From the NCBI RefSeq assembly GCF_002850605.1, contig NZ_NXGB01000005.1:1-64000 (forward strand): a stretch of 64,000 nucleotides of DNA, given 5' to 3'. The notes under the pieces are model-generated. The model was not told the origin of the DNA and made no database searches. It saw only the letters and a list, made by a program, of their open reading frames with translations. Positions within the stretch are counted from its first letter, which is position 1, and the number at the start of each line of letters is the position of its first letter. The DNA is from Pasteurella oralis (GTDB taxonomy: Bacteria > Pseudomonadota > Gammaproteobacteria > Enterobacterales > Pasteurellaceae). Below, piece by piece: positions 40,372-50,348 of the stretch. The translations under genes were made by a program, and so were the position numbers.

Positions 40372-43035
40372 ATGTCAGATATGTTAAAGAATGACGTAGA
40401 TCCAGTCGAAACTAATGATTGGTTGTTAGCTATTGATGCGGTCATTCGCGAAGAGGGTGTTGAAAGAGCACAGTTCATTATTGAACAATTAATGCAACAT
40501 GCTCGTGCAAACAATGTTTCTTTACCAACAGGTATCACTACTGACTATATTAACACCATTCCAGCTTCTGAAGAACCTAATTATCCAGGCAACCTAGATT
40601 TAGAAAGACGTATTCGCGGTGCTATTCGTTGGAATGCAATTATGATGGTATTGCGTGCTTCGAAAAAAGATTTGGAGTTAGGTGGACATATGTCTTCTTT
40701 CCAATCCTCAGCAACTATTTATGAAGTTTGTTTTAACCACTTCTTTAAAGCGCGTTCTGCGAAAAACGGAGGCGATTTAGTTTTCTTCCAAGGTCATATT
40801 TCTCCGGGCATTTACGCACGTGCATTCTTAGAAGGTCGTTTAACTGAAGAACAAATGGATAACTTCCGCCAAGAAGTACACGGTAAAGGTCTTTCTTCTT
40901 ATCCTCATCCTAAATTAATGCCTGAGTTCTGGCAATTCCCAACAGTGTCAATGGGGCTTGGACCATTGAATGCAATCTATCAAGCTCGCTTCTTAAAATA
41001 TTTACATAACCGTGGCTTAAAAGATACTGCAGATCAAACAGTTTATGCGTTCTTAGGTGATGGTGAGATGGACGAAGTTGAATCACGTGGTGCAATTTCA
41101 GTTGCTGCGCGTGAAAAATTAGATAACTTGGTGTTCGTCATTAACTGTAACTTACAGCGCTTAGATGGACCTGTCACAGGAAATGGTAAAATCATTCAAG
41201 AATTAGAAGGTTTATTTAACGGTGCGGGCTGGGAAGTAATTAAGGTTATCTGGGGTCGCCGTTGGGATCGCTTATTACAACGTGATACTTCAGGTAAATT
41301 ATTGCAATTAATGATGGAAGTTGTTGATGGTGATTACCAAACAATGAAATCAAAAGATGGTGCTTATGTCCGTAAACACTTCTTCGGTCGTTACCCAGAA
41401 ACAGAAGCATTAGTGGCAGAAATGACAGATGATGAAATTTGGGCATTAAATCGTGGTGGACATGATCCATTAAAGATCTTTGCTGCATTTAATAAAGCAA
41501 AACAAGTGAAAGGTAAGCCAGTTGTATTACTTGTGAAAACGATCAAAGGCTATGGTATGGGTGATGCTGCAGAAGGTAAAAATATTGCTCACCAAGTGAA
41601 AAAAATGGATATGTCAGGTGTAAGACATGTTCGTGATCGTTTTAACATTGATATTGCAGATGCTGAGGTTGAAAACTTACCTTATATCAAGTTTGCAGAG
41701 GGTTCAGAGGAATATAAATATCTTCATGAGCGTCGCCAAGCGTTACAAGGTTATTTACCAACTCGCTTACCGCGTTTTACGGAACAATTAGAAGTGCCAG
41801 AATTAGAAGAATTTGCACAATTGTTTGAAGCGCAAGCGCGTCCTATTTCAACTACTATGGCATTTGTGCGTTCGTTGAACGTATTATTGAAAAACAAATC
41901 TGTAGGACAACGTATTGTACCTATTCTAGCAGATGAAGCGCGTACTTTTGGTATGGAAGGTTTATTCCGTCAAATTGGTATCTACAACCCATATGGTCAG
42001 AATTATACCCCACAAGATCGTGAGCAAGTTTCTTATTATCGTGAAGCAATTGATGGTCAAGTATTACAGGAAGGGATTAATGAGCAAGGAGCAACGGCAT
42101 CTTGGTTGGCTGCAGCAACGTCTTATTCTACCAATGATTTCCCAATGATACCATTCTATGTGTACTACTCTATGTTTGGTTTCCAACGTATTGGTGACTT
42201 AATGTGGGCTGCGGGTGACCAACAAGCACGTGGTTTCATGATCGGTGGTACATCGGGTCGTACAACATTAAACGGTGAAGGTTTACAACACGAAGATGGT
42301 CACAGCCATATTCAATCGTTAACAATTCCTAACTGTATCTCTTATGATCCAGCGTTTGCTTTTGAAGTTGCTGTAATTATGCAAGATGGTGTACGTCGTA
42401 TGTATGGTCCAGAGCAAGAAAACATTTATTATTACATTACGACTTTAAATGAAACTTACGATCAGCCAGCAATGCCAAAAGGGGCGGAAGAAGGTATTCG
42501 TAAAGGTATCTATAAATTTGAAACTGTAACGGGTCAAGGTAAAGGTAAAGTTCAATTATTAGGTTCTGGTGCGATTTTACGTCATGTTCGTGAAGCAGCA
42601 CAATTATTGGCAAATGACTTTGGTGTGACTTCTGATGTGTATAGTGTGCCATCATTCACAGAAGTTGCGCGTGAAGGTGCTGATGTTGATCGTTGGAATT
42701 TATTACACCCAGAAGCGCAAGCACGAGTGCCATATATTGCTCAAGTGATGAATGATGCGCCAGCAGTTGCAGCAACAGATTATATGAAATTGTTTGCAGA
42801 ACAAGTACGTGCATATGTACCAGCTGCAAGCTATCGTGTATTAGGCACAGATGGTTTCGGTCGTTCAGATAGCCGTGAAAACTTACGTGAGCATTTTGAA
42901 GTTGATGCGCGTTATGTTGCTATTGCGGCATTAACTGAGCTTGCGAAACAGGGCACTATCGATAAGAACGTGGTTGCAGAAGCAATTCAAAAATACGGTA
43001 TTGATACAGATAAAGTGAATCCACTTTACGCCTAA
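40372..43035 (+). CDS. aceE: Pyruvate dehydrogenase E1 component (homodimeric)
   Basis: Thiamine-diphosphate enzyme that decarboxylates pyruvate and acetylates the lipoyl groups of E2. The cofactor motif GDGEMDEVESRGAISVAARE ... INCNLQRLDG, the FFQGHISPGIYARAF segment and EHFEVDARYVAIAAL are diagnostic. The 887 residues are the usual length of the gamma-proteobacterial single-chain E1. AAGGAAAAG precedes the ATG. First gene of aceE-aceF-lpdA. Confidence 0.97.
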   Translation: MSDMLKNDVDPVETNDWLLAIDAVIREEGVERAQFIIEQLMQHARANNVSLPTGITTDYINTIPASEEPNYPGNLDLERRIRGAIRWNAIMMVLRASKKDLELGGHMSSFQSSATIYEVCFNHFFKARSAKNGGDLVFFQGHISPGIYARAFLEGRLTEEQMDNFRQEVHGKGLSSYPHPKLMPEFWQFPTVSMGLGPLNAIYQARFLKYLHNRGLKDTADQTVYAFLGDGEMDEVESRGAISVAAREKLDNLVFVINCNLQRLDGPVTGNGKIIQELEGLFNGAGWEVIKVIWGRRWDRLLQRDTSGKLLQLMMEVVDGDYQTMKSKDGAYVRKHFFGRYPETEALVAEMTDDEIWALNRGGHDPLKIFAAFNKAKQVKGKPVVLLVKTIKGYGMGDAAEGKNIAHQVKKMDMSGVRHVRDRFNIDIADAEVENLPYIKFAEGSEEYKYLHERRQALQGYLPTRLPRFTEQLEVPELEEFAQLFEAQARPISTTMAFVRSLNVLLKNKSVGQRIVPILADEARTFGMEGLFRQIGIYNPYGQNYTPQDREQVSYYREAIDGQVLQEGINEQGATASWLAAATSYSTNDFPMIPFYVYYSMFGFQRIGDLMWAAGDQQARGFMIGGTSGRTTLNGEGLQHEDGHSHIQSLTIPNCISYDPAFAFEVAVIMQDGVRRMYGPEQENIYYYITTLNETYDQPAMPKGAEEGIRKGIYKFETVTGQGKGKVQLLGSGAILRHVREAAQLLANDFGVTSDVYSVPSFTEVAREGADVDRWNLLHPEAQARVPYIAQVMNDAPAVAATDYMKLFAEQVRAYVPAASYRVLGTDGFGRSDSRENLREHFEVDARYVAIAALTELAKQGTIDKNVVAEAIQKYGIDTDKVNPLYA

Positions 43036-43053
43036 TTTACGATTAACATTCCT

Positions 43054-43084
43054 GCTCCCTGAAAATGAAAAAAGGGAGCGTTTT
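43054..43084 (+). terminator. Hairpin between aceE and aceF
   Basis: GCTCCCT / AGGGAGC with a 12-base loop, then GTTTT. The T-tract is short, so partial termination or mRNA stabilisation is more likely than a full stop. Confidence 0.55.
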
Positions 43085-43110
43085 ATGGAATGATTGGAGG
43101 ATAAAAGAAC

Positions 43111-44994
43111 ATGTCAAAACAAATTCAAGTACCAGATATTGGTGGTGATGAAGTTACTGTTACTGAGGTCATGGTGAAAGCAGGCGATACGGTTGCAGTA
43201 GATCAAAGCGTAATTAATGTAGAAGGTGATAAAGCTTCAATGGAAGTGCCTTCCCCAGAAGCTGGTGTCATTAAAGAAGTTTTAGTCAAAGTTGGTGATA
43301 AGGTCTCTACAGGCTCACCGATGTTTGTATTAGAAGCTGGCGATGCGAAACCTACAGAAGCGCCAAAAGTAGAAGCTGTATCTGTTGCATCAGTGGCAAA
43401 TGCTATGGTAGAAGTTCATGTACCAGATATTGGTGGTGATGAAGTTAACGTAACTGACATTATGGTTAAAGTTGGTGATAAGGTTGAAGTTGAGCAATCT
43501 ATCATCAATGTGGAAGGTGATAAAGCTTCAATGGAAGTCCCGGCACCAATTGCGGGTGTAGTAAAAGAAATTTTAATTAAAGTTGGTGATAAAGTTTCAA
43601 CCGGTTCATTAATTATGAAATTTGAAACAGGTTCAGCTCCCGCTAGTGAATCTGCGCCAGTGCAAGCTGCCGCCTCGACCGCACCAGCACAAAGTGCGGT
43701 GAAAGATGTGAATGTGCCTGATATTGGTGGTGATGAAGTGAATGTGACTGAAATCATGGTCAAAGTGGGCGATACTGTCACTGAAGAACAATCATTGATC
43801 ACTGTGGAAGGTGATAAAGCCTCAATGGAGGTACCTGCACCATTTGCAGGCGTAGTAAAAGAAATTTTAGTGAAGTCAGGTGATAAAGTATCTACTGGTT
43901 CATTAATTATGCGCTTTGAAGTAGTAGGTGCGGTATCTGAGTCTGTTGCAGCGTCTGTGCAACCTGCACCTGCGCCTCAAGCTGCACCAGCACAAGCGAG
44001 TGCACCTGTTGTAAGTGCACCAGCAGGTGATGCTGAAGTGACAGGTAGTTCAGTTTTCGCGTATGCAACACCAGTGGTTCGTCGTTTAGCACGTGAATTT
44101 GGAGTTAACTTAGATAAAGTTAAAGGTACTGGTCGTAAAGGACGTATCTTAAAAGAAGATGTTCAAGCATATGTTAAAGCGGCTATTAAAGCTGTTGAAT
44201 CAGGCTCAGTGCCAGCCGCACCAGCAAGTGGTGCTGCAAATGGAGCAGGCTTAGGTTTATTGCCATGGCCGAAAGTTGATTTCAGTAAGTTTGGTGAAAT
44301 TGAAGAAGTTGAGTTAACTCGTATCAATAAAATCTCAGGTGCAAACTTACATCGTAACTGGGTAATGATCCCACATGTTACTCATTTCGATCGTGCTGAT
44401 ATCACAGATTTAGAGCAATTCCGTAAAGAACAAAACGTACTTGCAGAGAAACAAAAACTTGGTGTGAAAATCACTCCAGTGGTATTCATTATGAAAGCCG
44501 CTGCGAAAGCTTTAGAAGCTTATCCTCGTTTCAATAGTTCTATTTCAGAAGATGGTCAGCGTTTAACCTTGAAAAAATATGTCAATATTGGGGTTGCTGT
44601 GGATACACCAAACGGCTTGGTCGTGCCTGTATTCAAAGATGTTAATAAAAAAGGCATTATTGAGCTTTCTCGTGAATTAATGGAAGTGTCGAAAAAAGCG
44701 CGTGAAGGTAAATTGACTGCAGCAGATATGCAAGGTGGCTGTTTTACTATTTCTAGCTTGGGTGGTCTTGGTACAACTCATTTCGCCCCAATTGTAAATG
44801 CACCAGAAGTGGCTATTTTGGGTGTGTCTAAATCTGAAATGGCGCCAGTTTGGAATGGTAAAGAGTTTACCCCGCGTCTTATGTTGCCATTATCATTATC
44901 TTTCGATCACCGTGTTATTGATGGTGCAGATGGTGCACGTTTTATTAGTTATATTAATGGCGTATTATCTGATCTTCGTCGTTTAGTGATGTAA
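43111..44994 (+). CDS. aceF: Dihydrolipoyllysine-residue acetyltransferase (PDH E2), three lipoyl domains
   Basis: Core of the pyruvate dehydrogenase complex; moves the acetyl group to CoA. Three lipoyl domains are visible, each starting VPDIGGDEV and each with the lipoylated lysine in [10 protein letters not shown] (K41, K138, K236), joined by Ala/Pro/Val-rich flexible linkers. The peripheral-subunit-binding domain is at about 317-355 ([20 protein letters not shown]), then the catalytic domain with the active-site histidine H600 in [12 protein letters not shown]. At 627 residues it matches the three-lipoyl E. coli form. An uptake signal at 43692 encodes QSAV in the second linker. Confidence 0.97.
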   Translation: MSKQIQVPDIGGDEVTVTEVMVKAGDTVAVDQSVINVEGDKASMEVPSPEAGVIKEVLVKVGDKVSTGSPMFVLEAGDAKPTEAPKVEAVSVASVANAMVEVHVPDIGGDEVNVTDIMVKVGDKVEVEQSIINVEGDKASMEVPAPIAGVVKEILIKVGDKVSTGSLIMKFETGSAPASESAPVQAAASTAPAQSAVKDVNVPDIGGDEVNVTEIMVKVGDTVTEEQSLITVEGDKASMEVPAPFAGVVKEILVKSGDKVSTGSLIMRFEVVGAVSESVAASVQPAPAPQAAPAQASAPVVSAPAGDAEVTGSSVFAYATPVVRRLAREFGVNLDKVKGTGRKGRILKEDVQAYVKAAIKAVESGSVPAAPASGAANGAGLGLLPWPKVDFSKFGEIEEVELTRINKISGANLHRNWVMIPHVTHFDRADITDLEQFRKEQNVLAEKQKLGVKITPVVFIMKAAAKALEAYPRFNSSISEDGQRLTLKKYVNIGVAVDTPNGLVVPVFKDVNKKGIIELSRELMEVSKKAREGKLTAADMQGGCFTISSLGGLGTTHFAPIVNAPEVAILGVSKSEMAPVWNGKEFTPRLMLPLSLSFDHRVIDGADGARFISYINGVLSDLRRLVM

Positions 44995-44999
44995 TTGCT

Positions 45000-45034
45000 T
45001 TATCCGTTCAGCATTATGTTGAACGGATAAGTAT
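45000..45034 (+). terminator. Hairpin between aceF and lpdA
   Basis: TTATCCGTTCA / TGAACGGATAA, 11 bp, followed by GTATTTATT. Weak T-tract; may attenuate or separate lpdA, which also serves 2-oxoglutarate dehydrogenase. An uptake signal lies at 45057-45065. Confidence 0.6.
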
Positions 45035-45117
45035 TTATTAGCCAAATGTGATGATAAAGTGCGGTCAAAAATCGTGAAATTTTAAACAAGTTCATCACAT
45101 CGTTTAACGAGGTTAAA

Positions 45118-46539
45118 ATGAATAAAGAAATTAAAACTCAGGTTGTGGTATTAGGTGCGGGACCAGCGGGTTATTCAGCAGCATTCCGTTGTGCAGATTT
45201 AGGTTTAGAAACTGTTATCGTCGAGCGTTATTCAACCTTAGGTGGTGTGTGTTTAAACGTAGGTTGTATCCCATCAAAAGCATTGTTACACGTTGCTAAA
45301 GTTATTGAAGAAGCAAAAGCATTAGCAGAACATGGAATCGTGTTTGGTGAACCAAGTACCGATGTGAATAAAATCCGTGGTTGGAAGGAAAAAGTCATTA
45401 ATCAACTTACTGGCGGTTTAGCGGGTATGGCTAAACAACGTAAAGTACAAGTTGTAAATGGCTATGGTAAATTCTCTGGTCCAAATACAATTATTGTTGC
45501 TGGTGAAGAAGGTGAAACTACTATTAAATTTGATAATGCGATTATTGCAGCAGGTTCACGTCCAATTCAATTACCGTTTATTCCACATGAAGATCCGCGT
45601 ATTTGGGACTCCACAGATGCACTTAAATTAAAAGAAGTGCCTGAAAACCTATTAATTATGGGGGGAGGGATTATTGGTCTTGAAATGGGGACAGTTTACC
45701 ACGCATTAGGTTCAAAAATTGATGTAGTAGAAATGTTTGACCAAGTTATTCCAGCAGCGGATAAAGATATGGTTCAAATTTATACTAAACGTGTTTCTAA
45801 AAAATTCAATTTATTATTAGAAACGAAAGTGACAGCGGTTGAAGCGAAAGAAGATGGTATTTATGTATCAATGGAAGGCAAAGCAGCAAACGAGACATGT
45901 CGTTATGATGCTGTATTAGTCGCGATTGGTCGTGTACCGAATGGTAAATTAATTGATGCCGGTGTAGCTGGTGTTGAAGTGGATGATCGTGGTTTCATTC
46001 GCACAGATAAACAAATGCGTACGAATGTACCGCACATTTTTGCGATTGGTGATATTGTCGGTCAACCAATGCTCGCGCATAAAGGCGTACATGAAGGGCA
46101 TGTTGCAGCGGAAGTGATTGCAGGTATGAAACATTACTTCGATCCAAAAGTGATTCCTTCAATTGCCTATACTGAACCTGAAGTAGCTTGGGTTGGTAAA
46201 ACAGAGAAAGAATGTAAAGCAGAAGGTATTAACTACGAAGTGGCGAAGTTCCCTTGGGCTGCTTCTGGTCGTGCAATTGCGTCTGATTGTGCAGACGGTA
46301 TGACTAAATTAATCTTCGATAAAGATACTCATCGCGTCATCGGTGGTGCTATTGTGGGGACGAATGGCGGCGAATTGTTAGGTGAAATTGGCCTTGCAAT
46401 CGAAATGGGTTGTGATGCAGAAGATTTAGCGCTAACGATCCATGCTCACCCAACTTTACATGAGTCTGTTGGTTTAGCAGCAGAAGTGTTTGAAGGTTCA
46501 ATTACTGACTTACCGAATCCAAAAGCGAAGAAAAAATAA
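45118..46539 (+). CDS. lpdA: Dihydrolipoyl dehydrogenase (E3)
   Basis: FAD flavoprotein that reoxidises the lipoyl groups of E2. The redox disulfide is C45-C50 in GGVCLNVGCIPSKALLH; FAD and NAD binding are shown by VVLGAGPAGYSAA and MGGGIIGLEMGTVY, and the dimer-interface catalytic His by HAHPTLHESVGLAAE. 473 residues. AACGAGG precedes the ATG. A 123-bp gap with a hairpin separates it from aceF, so it may also be expressed separately. Confidence 0.97.
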   Translation: MNKEIKTQVVVLGAGPAGYSAAFRCADLGLETVIVERYSTLGGVCLNVGCIPSKALLHVAKVIEEAKALAEHGIVFGEPSTDVNKIRGWKEKVINQLTGGLAGMAKQRKVQVVNGYGKFSGPNTIIVAGEEGETTIKFDNAIIAAGSRPIQLPFIPHEDPRIWDSTDALKLKEVPENLLIMGGGIIGLEMGTVYHALGSKIDVVEMFDQVIPAADKDMVQIYTKRVSKKFNLLLETKVTAVEAKEDGIYVSMEGKAANETCRYDAVLVAIGRVPNGKLIDAGVAGVEVDDRGFIRTDKQMRTNVPHIFAIGDIVGQPMLAHKGVHEGHVAAEVIAGMKHYFDPKVIPSIAYTEPEVAWVGKTEKECKAEGINYEVAKFPWAASGRAIASDCADGMTKLIFDKDTHRVIGGAIVGTNGGELLGEIGLAIEMGCDAEDLALTIHAHPTLHESVGLAAEVFEGSITDLPNPKAKKK

Positions 46540-46570
46540 TTTGTTATTGGATTACAAAGAGTAACTTTTT

Positions 46571-46601
46571 ACCGCACTTATCTAAAGTGCGGTATTTTTT
46601 T
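46571..46601 (+). terminator. lpdA terminator formed by paired uptake signals
   Basis: ACCGCACTT (46571-46579) and AAGTGCGGT (46585-46593) form the stem; ATTTTTTT follows. Confidence 0.88.
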
Positions 46602-46666
46602 ATATGCTATATAGCAAAGCACAATCTATTTTGTATGGTGAGTCTGGTGTTTTTTAAAGCCGAGTA

Positions 46667-46703
46667 AAGTGCGGTTAAAATTTTTAACATATTGACCGCA
46701 CTT
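46667..46703. repeat. Second inverted uptake-signal pair
   Basis: TAAAGTGCGGT and ACCGCACTTTA can form an 11-bp stem with a 19-base loop. No T-run follows on either strand, so termination for the UmuD-like gene is uncertain. Confidence 0.7.
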
Positions 46704-46718
46704 TATTGAATTTAGCCC

Positions 46719-47168
46719 CTAGGCGGCAAAACGCATTTTACTTCGAGGTTTAATTTGGTGAATGGTGTTAGTGACAGTCCCTACAATAGGTAAAGATAAC
46801 CAATTTTCTGTTTTAATATTAGCTTGTTTTGAATCAAGGGAAAGAAAAACAAATTCAGCATGTTGATGAGCGATAAATTCATAAATGTGAAATTGATTTT
46901 CTACTTCTAATACGACTAAATCACCTAATGATAAACTTTCATTTTTCTCTACTACGAGCATGTCATCTACTTCTATTCCCCAAGCTAACATATTTGGATT
47001 TGTCACACGGATAAAACAAGTTTGCTGTGGGCGTTTTACGCAGTAAAGATTCAAATCAAGTTTCTTGCTAAAGTTAAAACGTGAATGCTGGATATCATCA
47101 TAAAGTGGCATAGGACGATAGGACAAGGCGTTATCATTTTGTGCCACAGTATTATTTGCGTAATTCAT
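46719..47168 (-). CDS. UmuD-like protein without catalytic residues, behind SOS boxes
   Basis: A 149-residue protein that aligns along its whole length with UmuD (LexA/S24 fold): MPLYDDI with FPLFSDL, KLDLNLYCVKRPQQTCFI with the DLNQLLIQHPSATYFV region, GIEVDDMLVV with GISDGDLLIV, LGDLVVLEVENQFHI with HGDIVIAAVDGEFTV. The nucleophile serine (GDSM) is Asn59 in NPNM, the lysine of VKKL is Tyr96 in IYEF, and the Cys-Gly cleavage site is His-Ser. Self-cleavage should therefore be impossible. Start at 47168 is chosen over 47171 for the 6-base spacing from AGAGG. No umuC neighbour. Role unknown: perhaps a constitutive UmuD or UmuD' mimic, or a regulator. Confidence 0.8.
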   Translation of the reverse strand: MNYANNTVAQNDNALSYRPMPLYDDIQHSRFNFSKKLDLNLYCVKRPQQTCFIRVTNPNMLAWGIEVDDMLVVEKNESLSLGDLVVLEVENQFHIYEFIAHQHAEFVFLSLDSKQANIKTENWLSLPIVGTVTNTIHQIKPRSKMRFAA

Positions 47169-47189
47169 CATATACCTCTTTAAATTAAA

Positions 47190-47239
47190 CTGGTTATTTA
47201 TACAGGTGAAATATACTGTTGTTATATACAGGTTGTCAA
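47190..47239 (-). promoter_or_regulatory. Promoter with two LexA (SOS) boxes
   Basis: On the minus strand a consensus -35 TTGACA (47239-47234), 18-bp spacer and -10 TATATT (47215-47210). The spacer is filled by CTGTATATAACAACAG (47231-47216) and a second box, CTGTATAAATAACCAG (47205-47190), covers the expected start site. Both fit CTG-N10-CAG exactly. LexA bound here would block the promoter, so expression should follow DNA damage. Confidence 0.88.
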
Positions 47240-47535
47240 GAGGGTATTTTGTGTTTATTGAAAAAAATTTACACTTTTTCTGTATGTAATCTAATCAAGT
47301 TGCTGTTTTTTAATCCTTTAGTAGAATAAGTTTCATCTAAAAAATTGACCTAAAAATGAGATTTTTTCTAATCAGAATTAGGCTATTTTTAATAGAGGAT
47401 TGGTAATTTATCAAAAATATAAGAATTGATATTTTCTTTAATTAAAAAGTAGGCTATCTTTAGTCATTGTTAGGGGGATCAAATATTTGATCTAAATATT
47501 AATAACAAGTGTATGAGCACGTGCGTGATTTAATT
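47240..47535. other. Leader region of sstT
   Basis: No gene. A possible promoter TTGATA-N18-TAGGCT ends near 47457, and GATCAAATATTTGATC, a perfect 16-bp palindrome, lies at 47477-47492, about 44 bp before the sstT start. The palindrome is not an FNR box, whose half-sites are the other way round. Confidence 0.5.
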
Positions 47536-48777
47536 ATGAATACATCTCGTTTATTTAGTTTGTTTTTCCAAGGTAATTTGGTTAAACGCATTTTTATTGG
47601 TCTTATCTTAGGTCTTATCGTGGCATTAATCACACCTACATTACAAGGTGTATTAGGTTTTAACTTAGCAGAAAAAGTCGGTGTGTTAGGGACAATTTTT
47701 GTTCGTTCATTACGCGCAGTTGCCCCGATTTTGATTTTTGTGCTTGTTATGGCTGCGATTGCAAATAAAAAAATTGGGACTAAAAGTAATATGAAATCTA
47801 TTGTGATTTTATATCTTTTAGGGACTTTCTTAGCGGCGTTAACTGCAGTAATAGCTGGTTTCTTATTCCCAAGTGAAGTGGCTTTAGCAACAAAAGAAGA
47901 CATGACATCTGCTCCACAAGGTGTTGGACAAGTATTACTCACTTTAGTGTTTAACGTTGTAGATAATCCTTTAAATGCGTTATTTAAAGCAAATTTCGTT
48001 GGTGTATTAGCATGGTCTATTGGTTTAGGTCTAGCGTTGCGCCATGCTTCTGAAACAACTAAAGTCATGATTTCAGATTTAGCTGAAGCAGTATCAAAAA
48101 TTGTGTATGTGATTATTGCATTTGCACCAATTGGGGTATTTGGTTTAGTGAGCGAAACCTTGGCTGATAAGGGGTTAGCTGCACTAGGTGGGTATGTCCA
48201 TTTATTAGTAGTTTTAGTTGGTTCAATGCTATTTGTTGCTTTTGTGGTCAATCCAATTTTAGTGTATTGGAAAATTCGTCGTAATCCATACCCATTAGTT
48301 TGGACTTGTGTGCGTGAAAGTGGGGTGACAGCGTTCTTTACGCGTAGCTCGGCTGCGAATATTCCAGTGAATATTAATTTGGCAAAACGTTTAAATTTAG
48401 ATGAAGAAACTTATTCTGTTTCTATTCCATTAGGTGCAACCATTAATATGGCAGGTGCGGCGATTACAGTAACAATTTTAACTTTAGCTGCAGTACATAC
48501 GTTAGGTATCGAGGTATCATTCTTCAGTGCATTATTATTAAGTGTCGTTGCCAGTGTGTGTGCTTGTGGTGCTTCTGGTGTTGCTGGTGGTTCATTATTG
48601 TTAATTCCACTAGCTTGTAGTTTATTTGGTATTTCTGATGATGTGGCAGCACAGATGATTGGTGTCGGTTTTATTATTGGTATTTTACAAGATTCAACAG
48701 AGACTGCGCTAAACTCATCGACGGATGTCTTGTTTACTGCGGCAGCTTGTATTGCTGAAGAAAATAACCAAGCATAA
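47536..48777 (+). CDS. sstT: Serine/threonine:sodium symporter SstT
   Basis: Inner-membrane transporter of the dicarboxylate/amino acid:cation symporter family, 413 residues from the start [51 protein letters not shown] and the C-terminal [20 protein letters not shown] are almost those of E. coli SstT. A frame extends nine codons further upstream without conserved sequence. The same superfamily as tcyP at the left end but a different branch. Monocistronic. Confidence 0.95.
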   Translation: MNTSRLFSLFFQGNLVKRIFIGLILGLIVALITPTLQGVLGFNLAEKVGVLGTIFVRSLRAVAPILIFVLVMAAIANKKIGTKSNMKSIVILYLLGTFLAALTAVIAGFLFPSEVALATKEDMTSAPQGVGQVLLTLVFNVVDNPLNALFKANFVGVLAWSIGLGLALRHASETTKVMISDLAEAVSKIVYVIIAFAPIGVFGLVSETLADKGLAALGGYVHLLVVLVGSMLFVAFVVNPILVYWKIRRNPYPLVWTCVRESGVTAFFTRSSAANIPVNINLAKRLNLDEETYSVSIPLGATINMAGAAITVTILTLAAVHTLGIEVSFFSALLLSVVASVCACGASGVAGGSLLLIPLACSLFGISDDVAAQMIGVGFIIGILQDSTETALNSSTDVLFTAAACIAEENNQA

Positions 48778-48793
48778 TGTAATAGTGATGTAT

Positions 48794-48826
48794 AAAAAGC
48801 GGATGTTATATCCGCTTTTTTTATAA
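48794..48826 (+). terminator. Terminator of sstT
   Basis: AAAAAGCGGAT / ATCCGCTTTTT followed by TT, with a short loop. Confidence 0.88.
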
Positions 48827-48851
48827 TCAACCTAAAAATAGGTCAATGGTC

Positions 48852-50303
48852 ATGAGTCAATTACAGCTTGAGCACGCAACTTTTAAATTAATACAACATC
48901 AACGTTTAAATATTGCCAATTTTGTTTTAAAACAAGGCGAATTTTGGGTAGTAGTTGGTAGTAATGGGAGTGGGAAAAGTGCATTTTCTTTGGCATTGCA
49001 AAATAAATTAGTGTTAGATTGTGGTGAATATCAAAACCATTTTCAGCGTATTGCTGTGCTTTCTTTTGAAAAGCAGCAAGATATTGTTGAGGCCACGTTT
49101 AAGGATCGTAATAGTGATACAGTAAGTCCAGATGATTTTGGTAAAACGGCGCAAGACATTATTTTAAATGGTTTGAATAAATATGCCCTTTGCCAACAAT
49201 ATGCAGAAGTATTGAATATTACTGCATTATTAACATGTCCATTTATTCAGCTTTCAACGGGGGAAAGCCGAAAAGTGTTATTGTGCCAAGCTTTGGTTAG
49301 TGAACCTGATTTATTGATTTTAGATGAACCTTTTGAGGGATTAGATAAAAAGTCAGTACAAGATTGGTTAGCATTATTAAGCCAATTGCAAAATAATATG
49401 GCGTTAATGTTAATTGTAAACCGTTTTGCTGACATTCCAGATAGGGTGAGCCATATTGCACTATTAGATCGTTGCGAATTGATTTTACAAGGGACAAAAC
49501 AACAAATTGAGCAACACTTAGTGTATCAACAGCTTTGCCAAGCAGAAACATCACTTAATGTTCCTTTGCCAGAAGTAGTTGGCGAGCCTATGACATTAGC
49601 AGCAGGGATTAATCCTTTTGAACTAAAACATGTGAATATTCAATATGCGGATAAGAAGATTTTACATGATTTAAGTTGGACAGTCGCACCGCAGCAACAT
49701 TGGTGGATAAAAGGACCTAATGGTGCAGGCAAATCGACATTATTATCTATTTTAACTGGTGATCACCCACAAGCTTATGTCAATCATGTTGTGCTTTTCG
49801 GTAAACAACGTGGTAGCGGTGAAACTATTTGGCAGATTAAACAGAAGATTGGTTATGTCAGCAGTCAATTACATATGGACTACCGCGTTAACTGTAGCGT
49901 GCTGGATGTGATTATTTCGGGTTTTTTTGATAGTATTGGCGTCTATCAACAGGTACCTGAAATGTTAAAACTAAAAGCAATGCAATGGTTGCAACGTTTA
50001 CATTTGGCGAATGTGGCGAAAAAACCATTTCGTTCACTTTCTTGGGGACAGCAGCGCCTCCTCTTAATTACAAGAGCGATGGTAAAACATCCACCTATTT
50101 TAATTTTAGATGAGCCTTTTCAAGGGCTTGATGGTTTGAATAGAAAGTTAGTTAAGCACTTTATTGAGCAATTAGTGAATAATAGTCAAACGCAGTTACT
50201 TTTTGTTTCTCATCAAGATCAGGATGCGCCAAATTGTATTACTCATATATTTGAATTTGTTGCAGAATCTGGACAATATTCTTATATACAAAGTGCGGTC
50301 TAA
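48852..50303 (+). CDS. modF: ABC-type ATPase ModF (duplicated nucleotide-binding domains)
   Basis: Soluble protein of 483 residues with two ABC ATPase domains. Domain 1 has Walker A GSNGSGKSAF and Walker B LLILDEPFEGLD; domain 2 has GPNGAGKSTL, signature-like SLSWGQQRLLLITRA and ILILDEPFQGLD. The layout and HPQAYVNHVVLFGKQRGSGE match E. coli ModF, linked by location to molybdate uptake but of unproven function. The start at 48852 (MSQLQLEHATF) has AGG eight bases upstream; an ATG two codons earlier is possible. An uptake signal encodes the final Gln-Ser-Ala-Val. No modABC genes are in the window. Confidence 0.88.
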   Translation: MSQLQLEHATFKLIQHQRLNIANFVLKQGEFWVVVGSNGSGKSAFSLALQNKLVLDCGEYQNHFQRIAVLSFEKQQDIVEATFKDRNSDTVSPDDFGKTAQDIILNGLNKYALCQQYAEVLNITALLTCPFIQLSTGESRKVLLCQALVSEPDLLILDEPFEGLDKKSVQDWLALLSQLQNNMALMLIVNRFADIPDRVSHIALLDRCELILQGTKQQIEQHLVYQQLCQAETSLNVPLPEVVGEPMTLAAGINPFELKHVNIQYADKKILHDLSWTVAPQQHWWIKGPNGAGKSTLLSILTGDHPQAYVNHVVLFGKQRGSGETIWQIKQKIGYVSSQLHMDYRVNCSVLDVIISGFFDSIGVYQQVPEMLKLKAMQWLQRLHLANVAKKPFRSLSWGQQRLLLITRAMVKHPPILILDEPFQGLDGLNRKLVKHFIEQLVNNSQTQLLFVSHQDQDAPNCITHIFEFVAESGQYSYIQSAV

Positions 50304-50348
50304 TTTGCTAGACTTTTGTGTGAATTTAATTCATTTAGGAGAATAAGA

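Noticed and set aside
47509-47535. Longer sstT start at 47509.
   Set aside because: Nine extra codons without family similarity; MNTSRL at 47536 aligns with known SstT proteins.
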